A stretch of DNA of 64,000 nt. Origin: Pontibacter sp. FD36. GTDB taxonomy: Bacteria > Bacteroidota > Bacteroidia > Cytophagales > Hymenobacteraceae. Under the pieces are notes generated by a model, which was not told the DNA's origin, searched no databases, and saw nothing but the letters and a program-made list of their open reading frames with translations. Of the stretch, positions 36,718 to 45,828 are shown in pieces. The position numbers and the translations under genes are program-made. Position 1 is the stretch's first letter, and each line of letters begins with the position of its first letter. The stretch covers positions 248,001-312,000 of the forward strand of contig NZ_JADPMP010000006.1 in assembly GCF_015686655.1 (NCBI RefSeq), written 5' to 3'.

Positions 36718-37563
36718 CTAAAACGAAAAGCCGAAATTGGACTTGATCAGCAGGTTCAGAATAACACCTAATCCTGCCAGCAGCAGGCCGATGCCGATCA
36801 GCTTTTCGATATCCTGCATTTTGCCCTGTCGTTTCTTAAGCATGTTTCCGCCGATGGCCCCAAGGGCAAAGGCTGCCATGAGCGGCAGACTGCGGCTCCA
36901 GATGACGTTGCCAAGCAGGTAGTGGCTGATAAAACCGGTGAAGCTTGTGATAACCAGAATGAATAGAGAGGTGGAAGTGGCGATCTGAGGTGGTATCCGG
37001 AACAGTTTGATCATCATGGGAGTTTGCAGGAAGCCGCCTCCTATACCGAAGAGGCCGGCTATTATACCTGAAGCAAAACCAAAAACTCCTACAACACCGC
37101 CATTGAGCCGGTAAGCCAGGTGCTTGGCTCTGTTCTTCCGGATAAAGGAAGTCGGCACGCGGCGTATTCGGTACATCATGCCGGAGTGGCGGATATGCTT
37201 TTCTTTTTGCTGAGGCTTCACCATAAAGATTCCCACGGTCACTACAAAGAGCGCAAAAATCACCTGAAGCTCTGTTACGGGTAAAAAGGCTACCATAAAG
37301 GCACCCAGCACCGTGCCCACTACCGCTGGAAACTGAATGAGCGAGCCTACCAGGTAGTCGATGCTGCGGTCGCGGAGGTTGAAGACAGAGGCAATGATAG
37401 AAGCCGGCACAAGTGCCGACATAGTGGCCCCGATGGCGATCTCGATGTTGTATCCGAAAAAGATGATCAGGATCGGCACCATGAACACGCCTCCCCCGAA
37501 ACCGATAATGGTGCCAAACCCGCTCACGAGCGCACCGACCAGAAAAATGATAAATTCCTCCAT
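36718..37563 (-). CDS. TauE/SafE family sulfite-type exporter
   Basis: About 281 residues from ATG at 37563 (MEEFIIFLVGALVSG), which begins directly with a membrane helix; an in-frame ATG at 37593 only adds a polar leader. Eight or so hydrophobic segments, with the TauE/SafE repeats GFGTIIGFGGGVFMVPIL and GIIAGLFGIGGGFLQTP in the two halves. Transports small sulfur or organic anions by family analogy. It lies 50 bases downstream of ade on the same strand, so the two may share a transcript. Confidence 0.85.
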   Translation of the reverse strand: MEEFIIFLVGALVSGFGTIIGFGGGVFMVPILIIFFGYNIEIAIGATMSALVPASIIASVFNLRDRSIDYLVGSLIQFPAVVGTVLGAFMVAFLPVTELQVIFALFVVTVGIFMVKPQQKEKHIRHSGMMYRIRRVPTSFIRKNRAKHLAYRLNGGVVGVFGFASGIIAGLFGIGGGFLQTPMMIKLFRIPPQIATSTSLFILVITSFTGFISHYLLGNVIWSRSLPLMAAFALGAIGGNMLKKRQGKMQDIEKLIGIGLLLAGLGVILNLLIKSNFGFSF

Positions 37564-37613
37564 TTGCGAAGCCCCGTAGGGCCGTGGTATCATACCTTTT
37601 GTGGCAAGGTATA

Positions 37614-39248
37614 CTATTCAGCTACAGGTACGAATTTAAAGTCATCACCGTTAAACAATCCTTTGTCGCTGAGTTTGAGCGAAGGTATAACGAGCAATGC
37701 CATAAACGAGAGCGTCATGAAAGGAGAAGCCAGTTTGCTGCCCATCTCTTTGCTCATGCGGTCGATGGCCGAGTACGCATTAGCTACTTCGTATCCATCG
37801 GCAGCTGACATAATTCCCGCTACCGGCAGCGGCAATAACTGTTCGTTATCGCCGTCCACAGCGGCTACACCGCCTTTTGCGCTGATGATCAGGTTCACGG
37901 CGCGGGCAATACTTTCGTCATCCACCCCCACTGCAATGATGTTGTGCGAGTCGTGGCCCACCGAGGAAGCGATGGCACCGCGCTGTATACCTACATTCTT
38001 GATGAAGGCCACGGCCGGTTCAGCGTTCTCGTAGCGGTTCACAACTGTGATCTTCAGCACATCCTGCGCCACATCTGACTGTATAAAACCATTCTCGATT
38101 TTCGGATCAGCCCATACCTGATGCGTAATCAGCTGGCCGTCAAAAGCCTCGATTACCCGGATCTTGCTGGCGCTATTGCCGGGTAGTCTGAATTGCTCTG
38201 GTGTTTTGGGTTCAGTGTTGAAGTTGTTGATCTCTTCGCTCTGCGTAAAAGCGATGTTCGATTTGCCGTTATCTGCTACTTTTTCACCGTTGATGTAGGT
38301 GGCTTCGATTATAAAATCGTCCAGGTTGTTTACCACGATGAAGTCAGCAGGGTCTCCTTCACGGAGCAGACCGACCTCCAGCTTGTAGTGCTCCACCGGG
38401 TTAAGGCAGGCGGCACGCAGCACATGGAACAGATCGTGGCCTTTGGCGAGGGCCCGCTTCACGAGCAGGTTCAGATGCCCTTCCACGAGATTGTCGGGGT
38501 GCTTGTCGTCGGAGCAGAACATAATGCTGTCCGGGTGGGTGGCGAGTAGAGGTATAAGCGCCTCGAAATTTTTGGCGGCACTGCCTTCGCGGATCAATAT
38601 CTTCATGCCTACAGCGAGCTTGTCGAGTGCCTCTTCAGCTGTAAAACACTCGTGGTCGGTGGTGATGCCAGCCGATGCGTAAAGCGCCGCCTGCTCACCG
38701 CGCAAACCGGGTGCGTGTCCATCCACAGCTTTGCCATATTTCTTAGCCAGCTCGATCTTTTCCATCACTACCGGGTCGCGGTGAAGCACGCCGGGCCAGT
38801 TCATCATCTCGGCCAGGTATTTGATCTCGTCGCGCTGAAACAAGGTTTCGATGTCGACGGCCGTTATCTCGGCGCCAGCTGTTTCGAAGGGTGTGGCAGG
38901 TACGCAGGAGGGAGCTCCGAAGTAAAACTTAAACGGCACCTTCTTTCCGTTCTCCACCATATACTCCACACCGGCTATACCCAGCACATTGCCGATCTCG
39001 TGCGGGTCCGATACGGTGGCAACAGTGCCGTGCGGCACAGCCAGCCGGGCAAATTCGGAAGGTACGAGCATGGAACTTTCCACGTGCACGTGGGCGTCCA
39101 CAAAGCCTGGTAAAATATAACTGGAAGAGGCCGTTGCCTCACGAACTATTTTAGAAATGCGGCCGTTTGACACATGGACCGTTCCCTCAAAAATCTCTTG
39201 CTGGTGCAGGTCGATGATGCGTCCGCTGATTGTGTAGGAGCTATGCAT
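37614..39248 (-). CDS. ade: Adenine deaminase
   Basis: A 544-residue metal-dependent amidohydrolase converting adenine to hypoxanthine. Metal ligands in FVDAHVHVESSML near residue 50; further family blocks HGTVATVSDPHEIGNV, KAVDGHAPGLRG, TTDHECFTAEEALDKL and FCSDDKHPDNL; the C-terminal part (AVGVDDESIARAVNLI) is also typical. The length fits bacterial Ade. Confidence 0.95.
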   Translation of the reverse strand: MHSSYTISGRIIDLHQQEIFEGTVHVSNGRISKIVREATASSSYILPGFVDAHVHVESSMLVPSEFARLAVPHGTVATVSDPHEIGNVLGIAGVEYMVENGKKVPFKFYFGAPSCVPATPFETAGAEITAVDIETLFQRDEIKYLAEMMNWPGVLHRDPVVMEKIELAKKYGKAVDGHAPGLRGEQAALYASAGITTDHECFTAEEALDKLAVGMKILIREGSAAKNFEALIPLLATHPDSIMFCSDDKHPDNLVEGHLNLLVKRALAKGHDLFHVLRAACLNPVEHYKLEVGLLREGDPADFIVVNNLDDFIIEATYINGEKVADNGKSNIAFTQSEEINNFNTEPKTPEQFRLPGNSASKIRVIEAFDGQLITHQVWADPKIENGFIQSDVAQDVLKITVVNRYENAEPAVAFIKNVGIQRGAIASSVGHDSHNIIAVGVDDESIARAVNLIISAKGGVAAVDGDNEQLLPLPVAGIMSAADGYEVANAYSAIDRMSKEMGSKLASPFMTLSFMALLVIPSLKLSDKGLFNGDDFKFVPVAE

Positions 39249-39310
39249 GGGTAGGACTGTCTTGTTGATATAAAATGCCCGCTGATGGGGATTGAACCCG
39301 TAAATTACTT

Positions 39311-39318
39311 TATATTTG
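39311..39318 (+). promoter_or_regulatory. -7 box before small lipoprotein and cmk
   Basis: TATATTTG, a full TAnnTTTG match, 17 bases before the TTG start at 39336. A weak ATTG stands in for -33. Confidence 0.5.
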
Positions 39319-39335
39319 CGTTAAATTAAGTCGTT

Positions 39336-39491
39336 TTGAGAAAGATAATTTCATACCTGATCGTTGCATGTGTTTTGTCCTCCGGCACTCTGGCGGGTTG
39401 CACAGCTAAAACACCACAGCAGAAAAAGACGGCTTCCTACATGAAAAAGAGCAAGCGCGGCAATGTGCCCTGCCCTTGTGATTCGAATTAA
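39336..39491 (+). CDS. Small lipoprotein upstream of cmk, TTG start
   Basis: Read directly: TTG at 39336 to TAA at 39491, 51 residues. The chain RKIISYLIVACVLSSGTLAGC gives a strong lipobox (LAGC, Cys22), followed by TAKTPQQKKTASYMKKSKRGN and a cysteine pair in PCPC. No ATG is available in frame before the signal segment, so TTG is inferred. Short basic lipoproteins ending in a Cys-Pro-Cys motif occur in other Bacteroidota. It is 16 bases upstream of cmk and may be co-transcribed. Confidence 0.6.
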   Translation: MRKIISYLIVACVLSSGTLAGCTAKTPQQKKTASYMKKSKRGNVPCPCDSN

Positions 39492-39507
39492 TTTCTGAGA
39501 GCTTACC

Positions 39508-40209
39508 ATGAAAAAAATTGTAATCGCCATAGATGGCTACTCCTCGTGCGGTAAAAGTACAACGGCCAAACTGGTGGCTGCCGAACTGGGCTACGCTTAT
39601 ATCGATACCGGGGCTATGTACCGTGCGGTTACGCTTTATTTTCTGGAGCACCACGTGAGTCTCACCAACCCTAAGGAGGTGAAGGACGCACTGGATAAAA
39701 TAGATATTACTTTTCATTATAACCCAAAGGCCAAAAGAAACGAAGTATTCCTCAATGGGCTGAATGTGGAAGACGAGATCCGCAAGATGTACATCTCCAA
39801 TCAGGTGAGTGAGGTAAGTGTCGTAAAGGAAGTGCGTCGCGCCATGGTGGCCCAACAACAGAAAATGGGAAAGAAACGCGGTGTGGTGATGGATGGTCGT
39901 GATATTGGTACAGCTGTGTTCCCGGATGCAGAAGTGAAGATCTTTATGACAGCCGACGTGGACACCCGCGCCAAGCGCCGTCAGGATGAACTGTTGGCTA
40001 AAAAGCAGCTGATCAACCTCGGTGAGATAAAGGAAAACCTGCTCAAGCGTGACCTGATCGACTCGACCCGAGCCGAAAGTCCGCTGCGCCGCGCAGACGA
40101 TGCCTTTTTACTGGACACGTCGCACATGACCATTGATGAGCAGGTAGAGTTTGTGATTAATAAAGTAACTTCCCGTATCTTCAACAGTGATTATGCTTTG
40201 CAGGAATAG
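39508..40209 (+). CDS. cmk: (d)CMP kinase
   Basis: A 233-residue P-loop kinase phosphorylating CMP and dCMP. The Walker A is GYSSCGKST at residues 9-17, followed by YIDTGAMYRAVT, the NMP-binding insert, VMDGRDIGTAVFPDAEVKIF and the arginine-rich lid RAKRRQDEL. It overlaps no neighbour; ispH begins 12 bases later, so the two are probably one operon. Confidence 0.96.
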   Translation: MKKIVIAIDGYSSCGKSTTAKLVAAELGYAYIDTGAMYRAVTLYFLEHHVSLTNPKEVKDALDKIDITFHYNPKAKRNEVFLNGLNVEDEIRKMYISNQVSEVSVVKEVRRAMVAQQQKMGKKRGVVMDGRDIGTAVFPDAEVKIFMTADVDTRAKRRQDELLAKKQLINLGEIKENLLKRDLIDSTRAESPLRRADDAFLLDTSHMTIDEQVEFVINKVTSRIFNSDYALQE

Positions 40210-40221
40210 AGGAAAGAAGAG

Positions 40222-41106
40222 ATGAATGTAACGATAGACAAGAATTCCGGTTATTGTTTTGGTGTGGAATTCGCCATTCAGATGGCGGAGGATGAAATGG
40301 AGAACTGCGAAGAGCTCTATTGTCTGGGTGATATCGTGCACAACAGCATGGAAGTGAAGCGGCTTTATGAAAAAGGGCTTCGCATCATCGACCGCGAACA
40401 GCTCAAAGAACTGCGCGACACCAAAGTGCTGATCAGAGCCCATGGCGAACCGCCGGAGACTTACAAAACAGCCTTAGAAAACAACATCGAACTGATCGAT
40501 GCTTCCTGCCCGGTAGTGCTCAAGCTGCAGAACCGTGTGAAGCACGCTTTTGATGTTGACAAAACCAAAGGCGGACAGATCGTGATCTACGGTCAGGTGG
40601 GCCATGCCGAGGTGATCGGACTGGCGGGCCAGACAGGCGATGAGGCCATTATCGTGACGACAGAAGAAGACCTCGACAAGATCGACTTTACCCGTCCGGT
40701 GACTCTCTTCAGCCAGACAACCAAAAGCACCAAAGGCTTTTACCATATCAAGTCCCTGATCGAGGAGCGCTTGCAGCAGGCCAATCAGGACAGCACCGCT
40801 TTGAACGCCAACGACAGCATATGCCGTCAGGTATCGAACCGCGAGCCGCAACTCACCAAGTTCTCTGTAGAGCACGACGTAATCATCTTCGTGAGCGGCA
40901 AAAAGAGCTCCAATGGCAAGGCACTCTACAGCGTGTGTAAGCAGCACAACCCGAATAGCTACTTTGTGGAGAACGAGGAAGAGATTGAGAAAGAGTGGTT
41001 TGCCAATGCGGAGAGCGTAGGTATATGCGGTGCTACTTCCACGCCCATGTGGTTGATGCAGCAAGTAGCTGACAGCATCAAAAAATTTGACTTTGAAACA
41101 GTATAG
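40222..41106 (+). CDS. ispH: 4-hydroxy-3-methylbut-2-enyl diphosphate reductase
   Basis: A 294-residue iron-sulfur enzyme, last step of the MEP isoprenoid pathway, making IPP and DMAPP. The three cluster cysteines sit in SGYCFGVE (Cys12), DASCPVV and DSICRQVSNRE. GHAEVIGL and the C-terminal GATSTPMWLM are also family blocks. In an operon with cmk. Confidence 0.96.
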   Translation: MNVTIDKNSGYCFGVEFAIQMAEDEMENCEELYCLGDIVHNSMEVKRLYEKGLRIIDREQLKELRDTKVLIRAHGEPPETYKTALENNIELIDASCPVVLKLQNRVKHAFDVDKTKGGQIVIYGQVGHAEVIGLAGQTGDEAIIVTTEEDLDKIDFTRPVTLFSQTTKSTKGFYHIKSLIEERLQQANQDSTALNANDSICRQVSNREPQLTKFSVEHDVIIFVSGKKSSNGKALYSVCKQHNPNSYFVENEEEIEKEWFANAESVGICGATSTPMWLMQQVADSIKKFDFETV

Positions 41107-41193
41107 GTATAGCCCTATACTACAAAATAGTGGCTTTTTAGCTACATTTAGGCTTTGCTTCGGCAAGGCCTATTTTTTTAAGCACCAGCAGAC

Positions 41194-41736
41194 ATGAGAC
41201 GCATTTTACGCTATTTTTTGAACGGCCTACTTATTGTAGCACCTTTCACCATTACGGTATGGATCATCGTGGCCATTATCGACTGGCTGAATAGCATGTT
41301 CGACTTAGGGATACCCGGATTAGGTATATTCCTGATGTTTGTGCTCCTTACTCTGATCGGTTTTATCAGCTCGTCTTTCTTTGTAAAGCCATTCATTGTT
41401 ATCACGGGGCGTTGGTTTAACAAAGTGCCACTAGTGGGCATCGTCTACTCCAGCATCAAGGATCTGTTCGATGCCTTTGTGGGCGACAATCAAAAATTCA
41501 ACAAGCCTGTTATGGTGAAGATGTCAGAAGAGTCTGATAACCTAAAGTTTGGCTTTGTAACGCAGGATGCTTTGAGTTCAGTGAATGTTGAAGACCGCGT
41601 AGCCGTGTATTTTCCGCACTCTTATAACTTCTCGGGTGAGCTCTTTGTGGTACCCAAGCGCAACGTCGTATACCTTGACCTGCCCAGCAGCGACGTGATG
41701 AAGTTCATTGTGTCAGGTGGCGTGTCACGGCTGTGA
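41194..41736 (+). CDS. DUF502 family membrane protein
   Basis: A 180-residue protein with two N-terminal membrane helices (FLNGLLIVAPFTITVWIIVAI and GIFLMFVLLTLIGFISSSF) and the family block VPLVGIVYSSIKDLFDAF, then a C-terminal soluble beta domain with FVTQDAL, VAVYFPHSYN and FVVPKRNVVYLDLP. Family function unknown in bacteria. Confidence 0.9.
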   Translation: MRRILRYFLNGLLIVAPFTITVWIIVAIIDWLNSMFDLGIPGLGIFLMFVLLTLIGFISSSFFVKPFIVITGRWFNKVPLVGIVYSSIKDLFDAFVGDNQKFNKPVMVKMSEESDNLKFGFVTQDALSSVNVEDRVAVYFPHSYNFSGELFVVPKRNVVYLDLPSSDVMKFIVSGGVSRL

Positions 41737-41865
41737 CAAGCTAATCGCTATACCTTTCATAGCTAGCAGTAGAGCGCTCACGAAATATCTCGAAATTTAA
41801 AGGCCCTTTTGTGTATCTTATTTGTATGCATGCCGAATAAGTGAAAGGGGATGTCATAATTCAGA

Positions 41866-42690
41866 ATGCCTTACATCATACATAACGGTACGAAGCTTCA
41901 TTACAGGGTGCTGGGACAGGGAACGCAGCCCTTACTGGCTTTCCATGGCTACGGCCAGAGCAGCAGCTACTACCTGCCCATGGGGCATGCGCTGGGCAGC
42001 GACTATACCATCTACGCCTTCGACCTTTTCTTTCATGGGCAGAGTACCTTGCACAAGGAGAACATGCCGCTCGACAAGGATTTCTTGCAGGAGTTGATCA
42101 GCTTATTTCTCAAAAAGGAAAAGATAGACCATTTCTCTCTGATGGGCTTCAGCATGGGAGGCAAATTTGCACTTACGCTAGTGGAACGCTTCCCGGAGCG
42201 CATCGACGAGCTTTTCCTGATCGCGCCGGACGGCATTAAGACTAGCTTCTGGTACAACATCGCCACCTACCCGGGTTGGCTGCAACAGCTCTTTAAACGC
42301 ACCGTACTCAAGCCGGAGCCATTCTTCCGGTTGCTCAATGTGCTCAACCGGTATAACATGATCCACAAAAGCCTCGTGCGCTTCGCCCGCTTCCAGATGG
42401 ACAGCACTGAAAAGCGCCTGCGGGTATACCGCAGCTGGATTGGCTTCCGTGAGCTCAATTTCGACATCCGGGAGATTGTCCGGTTATTGAACCACAGGCA
42501 GGTACCGGTTACAATGTTTCTCGGGGAGTTCGACCAGATCATTTCTCCCAAGCGGGTGAGCGTGTTTATTAAAGCGTTGCACAAAGGCGAGCTTGTTGTG
42601 CTCAAAGCCGGGCATTCGCACCTGTTGCAGGAGGTTGCCGAGTTGCTGCACGCAAAAAAGACCGGCGTTGTACCACCTCCAAAAATTTAA
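41866..42690 (+). CDS. Alpha/beta hydrolase
   Basis: A 274-residue protein of the alpha/beta-hydrolase fold. The oxyanion region is LLAFHGYGQSSSYY, the nucleophile elbow GFSMGGK with Ser103 or so, acid GEFDQII and the catalytic histidine AGHSHLL. The lid region is enriched in aromatic residues. The substrate is unknown. The next gene starts 59 bases later, but the following trio has a different theme. Confidence 0.88.
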   Translation: MPYIIHNGTKLHYRVLGQGTQPLLAFHGYGQSSSYYLPMGHALGSDYTIYAFDLFFHGQSTLHKENMPLDKDFLQELISLFLKKEKIDHFSLMGFSMGGKFALTLVERFPERIDELFLIAPDGIKTSFWYNIATYPGWLQQLFKRTVLKPEPFFRLLNVLNRYNMIHKSLVRFARFQMDSTEKRLRVYRSWIGFRELNFDIREIVRLLNHRQVPVTMFLGEFDQIISPKRVSVFIKALHKGELVVLKAGHSHLLQEVAELLHAKKTGVVPPPKI

Positions 42691-42748
42691 CGCCCATTCC
42701 TTTCTCCAAATTGTCGTACGTAAAGCATAATGCTTAAATTGGCCCCTG

Positions 42749-43234
42749 ATGAAAGAGGAGAACCTAAAAAAGCTCAAACCAGAGAAAAAGATCATTGGCA
42801 GGCGCGAGATGGTGGCCTTTCCTGAACTGGATATTGACGAGATAGAGGCCAAGATCGACACGGGTGCTTACACCTCCGCGATCCACTGCTCGGATATTCA
42901 TGAGGAGACCCGCGCTGACGGAACTAAAGTGATCTGTCTGGACTTATTAGACCCGTCGCACCCGCAGTACAATCACAAAAAGCTGCGGTTTTCTGACTAT
43001 AGTCTGCGCGATATCCGTAACTCGTTTGGGGATGTGCAGGAGCGGTATGTTATCAAGACCAAAATCAAGTTTTTCGATGAACTGATCGAGGCGGAGTTCT
43101 CACTTTCGGATCGAAGCGATATGAAGTACCCGGTGCTGATTGGTCGGAAACTGCTCAAAGGCCGGTTTATTGTGGACGTTTCCCGTAAAAACGTCTCACT
43201 CAAATTCAACAACAAACAAAAGAAGAATAAATAG
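42749..43234 (+). CDS. Retropepsin-like RimK-associated protease (ATP-dependent zinc protease family)
   Basis: A 161-residue protein with the PF05618-type signature [18 protein letters not shown], an aspartyl-protease-like DTG loop, and later [18 protein letters not shown]. These proteins are often annotated as ATP-dependent zinc proteases, although the sequence shows the retropepsin DTG and not a zinc motif. It lies 6 bases before rimK and the third gene follows by 2 bases, so it is part of a tight operon with a peptide-ligase and a carboxypeptidase-like enzyme. Confidence 0.85.
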   Translation: MKEENLKKLKPEKKIIGRREMVAFPELDIDEIEAKIDTGAYTSAIHCSDIHEETRADGTKVICLDLLDPSHPQYNHKKLRFSDYSLRDIRNSFGDVQERYVIKTKIKFFDELIEAEFSLSDRSDMKYPVLIGRKLLKGRFIVDVSRKNVSLKFNNKQKKNK

Positions 43235-43239
43235 TTTTT

Positions 43240-44142
43240 ATGAAGATAGCGATTCTCTCTCGCAACTCTAAGTTGTACTCTACCCGCCGCCTGGTGGAAG
43301 CTGCCCAGCAGCGTGGCCACGAAGTGGTGGTGCTGGACCACCTGCGCTGCGACCTTGTGATTGAGCAGGGCGACCCGCACATCCTCTACAAGGGAGAACG
43401 CTTAACTGATATCGACGCCATCATTCCGCGAATCGGAGCCTCCGTTACTTTTTACGGCACGGCCGTGGTGCGTCAGTTTGAGATGATGAAAGTGAAGAGC
43501 GCGGTAGACTCTCAGAGCATTGTGCGCTCCCGCGACAAACTGCGCAGCAGCCAAATCCTGTCGCGGGCTGGGCTGGGTATGCCGAAAACAGCTTTCACGA
43601 ACTATTCCAAAGAAACATCGATGCTGGTGAAAGAAGTGGGCGGTGCCCCTTTGGTGATCAAATTGCTGGAAGGTACGCAGGGTTTGGGTGTGGTGCTGGC
43701 CGAGACTAAAAAGGCAGCAGAGTCTGTAATCGAGGCATTTCACAATCTAAAAGCCCGTATTATCGTGCAGGAGTTTATTTCCGAGGCGGCAGGTGCTGAC
43801 ATCCGCGCTTTTGTGGTGAACGGCGAAGTGGTAGGTGCCATGAAGCGCCAAGGTAAGGAGGGCGAGTTCCGCTCTAACCTGCACCGTGGCGGCAATGCTA
43901 CCCTGGTCAAACTGACCCGCCAGGAGAAAGCCGCGGCTTTGCTCGCTGCCAAGTCGCTGGGCTTAGGTATAGCGGGGGTAGACATGCTGCAGTCCAAGCG
44001 TGGACCGCTGATTCTGGAAGTGAACTCCTCGCCAGGGCTTCAGGGTATAGAAAAAGCCACAAATAAAGACATTGCGGCTAAAATAATTGAGTATGTGGAG
44101 GGACTGGTTCAGAAGAAAGTCTCCAAAAGAGTGAAAGAATAG
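43240..44142 (+). CDS. rimK: RimK-type alpha-L-glutamate ligase
   Basis: A 300-residue ATP-grasp ligase. An N-terminal domain ([28 protein letters not shown]) is followed by the ATP-grasp core: [40 protein letters not shown], and the Mg ligands in [15 protein letters not shown]. RimK adds glutamates to the C terminus of ribosomal protein S6 or makes poly-glutamate. S6 is not in this window, so the target in this organism is open. Confidence 0.93.
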   Translation: MKIAILSRNSKLYSTRRLVEAAQQRGHEVVVLDHLRCDLVIEQGDPHILYKGERLTDIDAIIPRIGASVTFYGTAVVRQFEMMKVKSAVDSQSIVRSRDKLRSSQILSRAGLGMPKTAFTNYSKETSMLVKEVGGAPLVIKLLEGTQGLGVVLAETKKAAESVIEAFHNLKARIIVQEFISEAAGADIRAFVVNGEVVGAMKRQGKEGEFRSNLHRGGNATLVKLTRQEKAAALLAAKSLGLGIAGVDMLQSKRGPLILEVNSSPGLQGIEKATNKDIAAKIIEYVEGLVQKKVSKRVKE

Positions 44143-44143
44143 C

Positions 44144-45085
44144 ATGCCCGAAACGATTAAGATCAACGGTGTAAGTATAGACCGTGGAGAGAAAGTATTG
44201 ACCCGACTTGTCATCTCCAAACTTCCCAGTGGTACCGTCATCGATATACCTGTTTATGTGTTCCGCTCCGTACACGATGGGCCGGTGCTCCTGCTGATGG
44301 CAGGTATGCACGGCGATGAAGTGAACGGCACGGAGATCATCCGTCGCATGATCACCAAAAAGATGCTGTACCCGCTCAAGGGGACCATCATCGCGGTACC
44401 CATTCTGAACATTTACGGTTTCCTGAACTTTTCACGTGACGTGCCGGATGGCAAAGATGTGAACCGAAGTTTCCCGGGTAACAAAGAAGGTTCACTGGCC
44501 AGTCGTGTGGCGCATCGCTTTATGAAAGAAGTAATGCCCTACATCGATTACGGTGTGGATTTCCATACAGGTGGCTCTAGCAGAGGCAACTATCCGCAGA
44601 TTCGCTGCGTGTTGGCCGAGCCGAAGAATCAGCAACTGGCAGAGGCCTTTGCCGCGCCCTTTACGCTGAACGCCTCTTACCGGCAGGGTTCACTCCGCAA
44701 GGAAGCCGCTAAACTGGGCAAGCACATTCTGGTATATGAAACCGGGGAGTCACTTCGTTTCGACGAAAGAGGTATAGCAACGGGTATAGAAGGTACTCTG
44801 CGCCTGATGCACCACCTGGGTATGGGCAATGCTGCTCCTTCACCTACAGAGCCGACCACCATTTGCATGAAAGACATCTGGGTGCGCGCAAAAAATGCGG
44901 GCCTGTTCCGTAGCAATGTAGCGGAGGGTGGCTATGTAAAAAAAGGACAGATTGTGGGTACCATTACCGACCCTTACGGTGAAATGGAAGTGCGCCTGAA
45001 TGCGCCGGCAGCCGGCTATGTGGTAGGGCTCAACAATATGCCTGTGGTGAATCAGGGCGATGCTTTGATGCACATTGCCTTCTAG
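44144..45085 (+). CDS. AstE/aspartoacylase-family zinc carboxypeptidase-like protein
   Basis: A 313-residue M14-type metal hydrolase of the succinylglutamate desuccinylase/aspartoacylase group. The zinc ligands sit in LMAGMHGDEVNG (His, Glu) and the later VDFHTGG; the substrate-binding arginine in DVNRSFPG. It begins 2 bases after rimK, hence co-translated. By analogy to known RimK neighbourhoods it could trim glutamate residues from tags added by RimK. A terminator follows. Confidence 0.88.
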   Translation: MPETIKINGVSIDRGEKVLTRLVISKLPSGTVIDIPVYVFRSVHDGPVLLLMAGMHGDEVNGTEIIRRMITKKMLYPLKGTIIAVPILNIYGFLNFSRDVPDGKDVNRSFPGNKEGSLASRVAHRFMKEVMPYIDYGVDFHTGGSSRGNYPQIRCVLAEPKNQQLAEAFAAPFTLNASYRQGSLRKEAAKLGKHILVYETGESLRFDERGIATGIEGTLRLMHHLGMGNAAPSPTEPTTICMKDIWVRAKNAGLFRSNVAEGGYVKKGQIVGTITDPYGEMEVRLNAPAAGYVVGLNNMPVVNQGDALMHIAF

Positions 45086-45149
45086 GTATAGCTACTCAGA
45101 AGTGACCAGTGTGATAAGCAGCTGATCGTTTCAGAACCGTATAAGAACA

Positions 45150-45183
45150 AAAGCGCCCGCTACTGAGCAGTAGCGGGCGCTTT
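45150..45183. terminator. Bidirectional terminator
   Basis: Stem aaagcgcccgctact / agtagcgggcgcttt with 4-base loop, between the convergent AstE-like and barrel-protein genes. Confidence 0.88.
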
Positions 45184-45203
45184 ATGTTAAGGCTTTTCAG
45201 TTC

Positions 45204-45704
45204 TTAGAATACGTAACGCACGTGCAGGGCAGAATCCCAGAAACCACGGCCATGCGGGATGTTGATATAAGGCTTGATATCAGCACCGATCGTAAACGGA
45301 ATGTCACGGATGTAGTATTCCAGGCCTAATACGCCATCAATACCAAAACCTACAATGTTGTCATCATAGTATCTGTCGCGTCTGTGCTTGTCATAGTAGT
45401 AGTAATAACGACCCTCGTAAAAGCCAATGTGGCCACCCAGACCATAGTACCACTGCAGGCCTTTTGCATTGAAGGCAGGTGCGTGTTTTTCATAAAGTAC
45501 TGTAACAACAGCGCCTCTGTGGCGGAAACCTGTACTCAGAATGCCTTCAATTGCGGCGTCGCTTTTAATAAAATGCTTTATGGTAAGACCAGAAGCTACA
45601 CCACCTCTGAAGCCTATACCTGTACTGTACTCCTGTGCCTGTGCACCGAAAGCAAGCGTCATCACCAAAGCCATGGCGAATCCTACGCGAAGAAATGTTT
45701 TCAT
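45204..45704 (-). CDS. Outer-membrane beta-barrel protein
   Basis: A 166-residue exported protein from ATG at 45704, where a standard signal peptide starts (MKTFLRVGFAMALVMTLAFGAQAQ). The frame stays open upstream to 45911, but those residues lack coding character. The mature part has alternating amphipathic strands (TGIGFRGGVASGLTIKHF, WYYGLGGHIGFYEGRYYYYYD) and ends in Phe (HVRYVF), as barrels inserted by BamA do. A stretch YYYYYDKHRRDRYYDD forms a notable Tyr/Arg-rich loop. Function unknown. Confidence 0.8.
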   Translation of the reverse strand: MKTFLRVGFAMALVMTLAFGAQAQEYSTGIGFRGGVASGLTIKHFIKSDAAIEGILSTGFRHRGAVVTVLYEKHAPAFNAKGLQWYYGLGGHIGFYEGRYYYYYDKHRRDRYYDDNIVGFGIDGVLGLEYYIRDIPFTIGADIKPYINIPHGRGFWDSALHVRYVF

Positions 45705-45828
45705 TGTTCTATTGAAAAAGTTATATCTGGCTTGCCAGACAGGTATGTCCAGCTGGCGGGTGCAAAAATATAACTTCTTGCGTTTGAAAAAATTAATAAT
45801 TGCAATTTGAACAAAAAAATTACCGCTG

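Noticed and set aside
39285..39305. tRNA T-arm-like sequence on the minus strand (gggttcaatcccc)
   Set aside because: Neither a matching acceptor stem nor D and anticodon arms can be built around it; a chance match in the leader upstream of ade.
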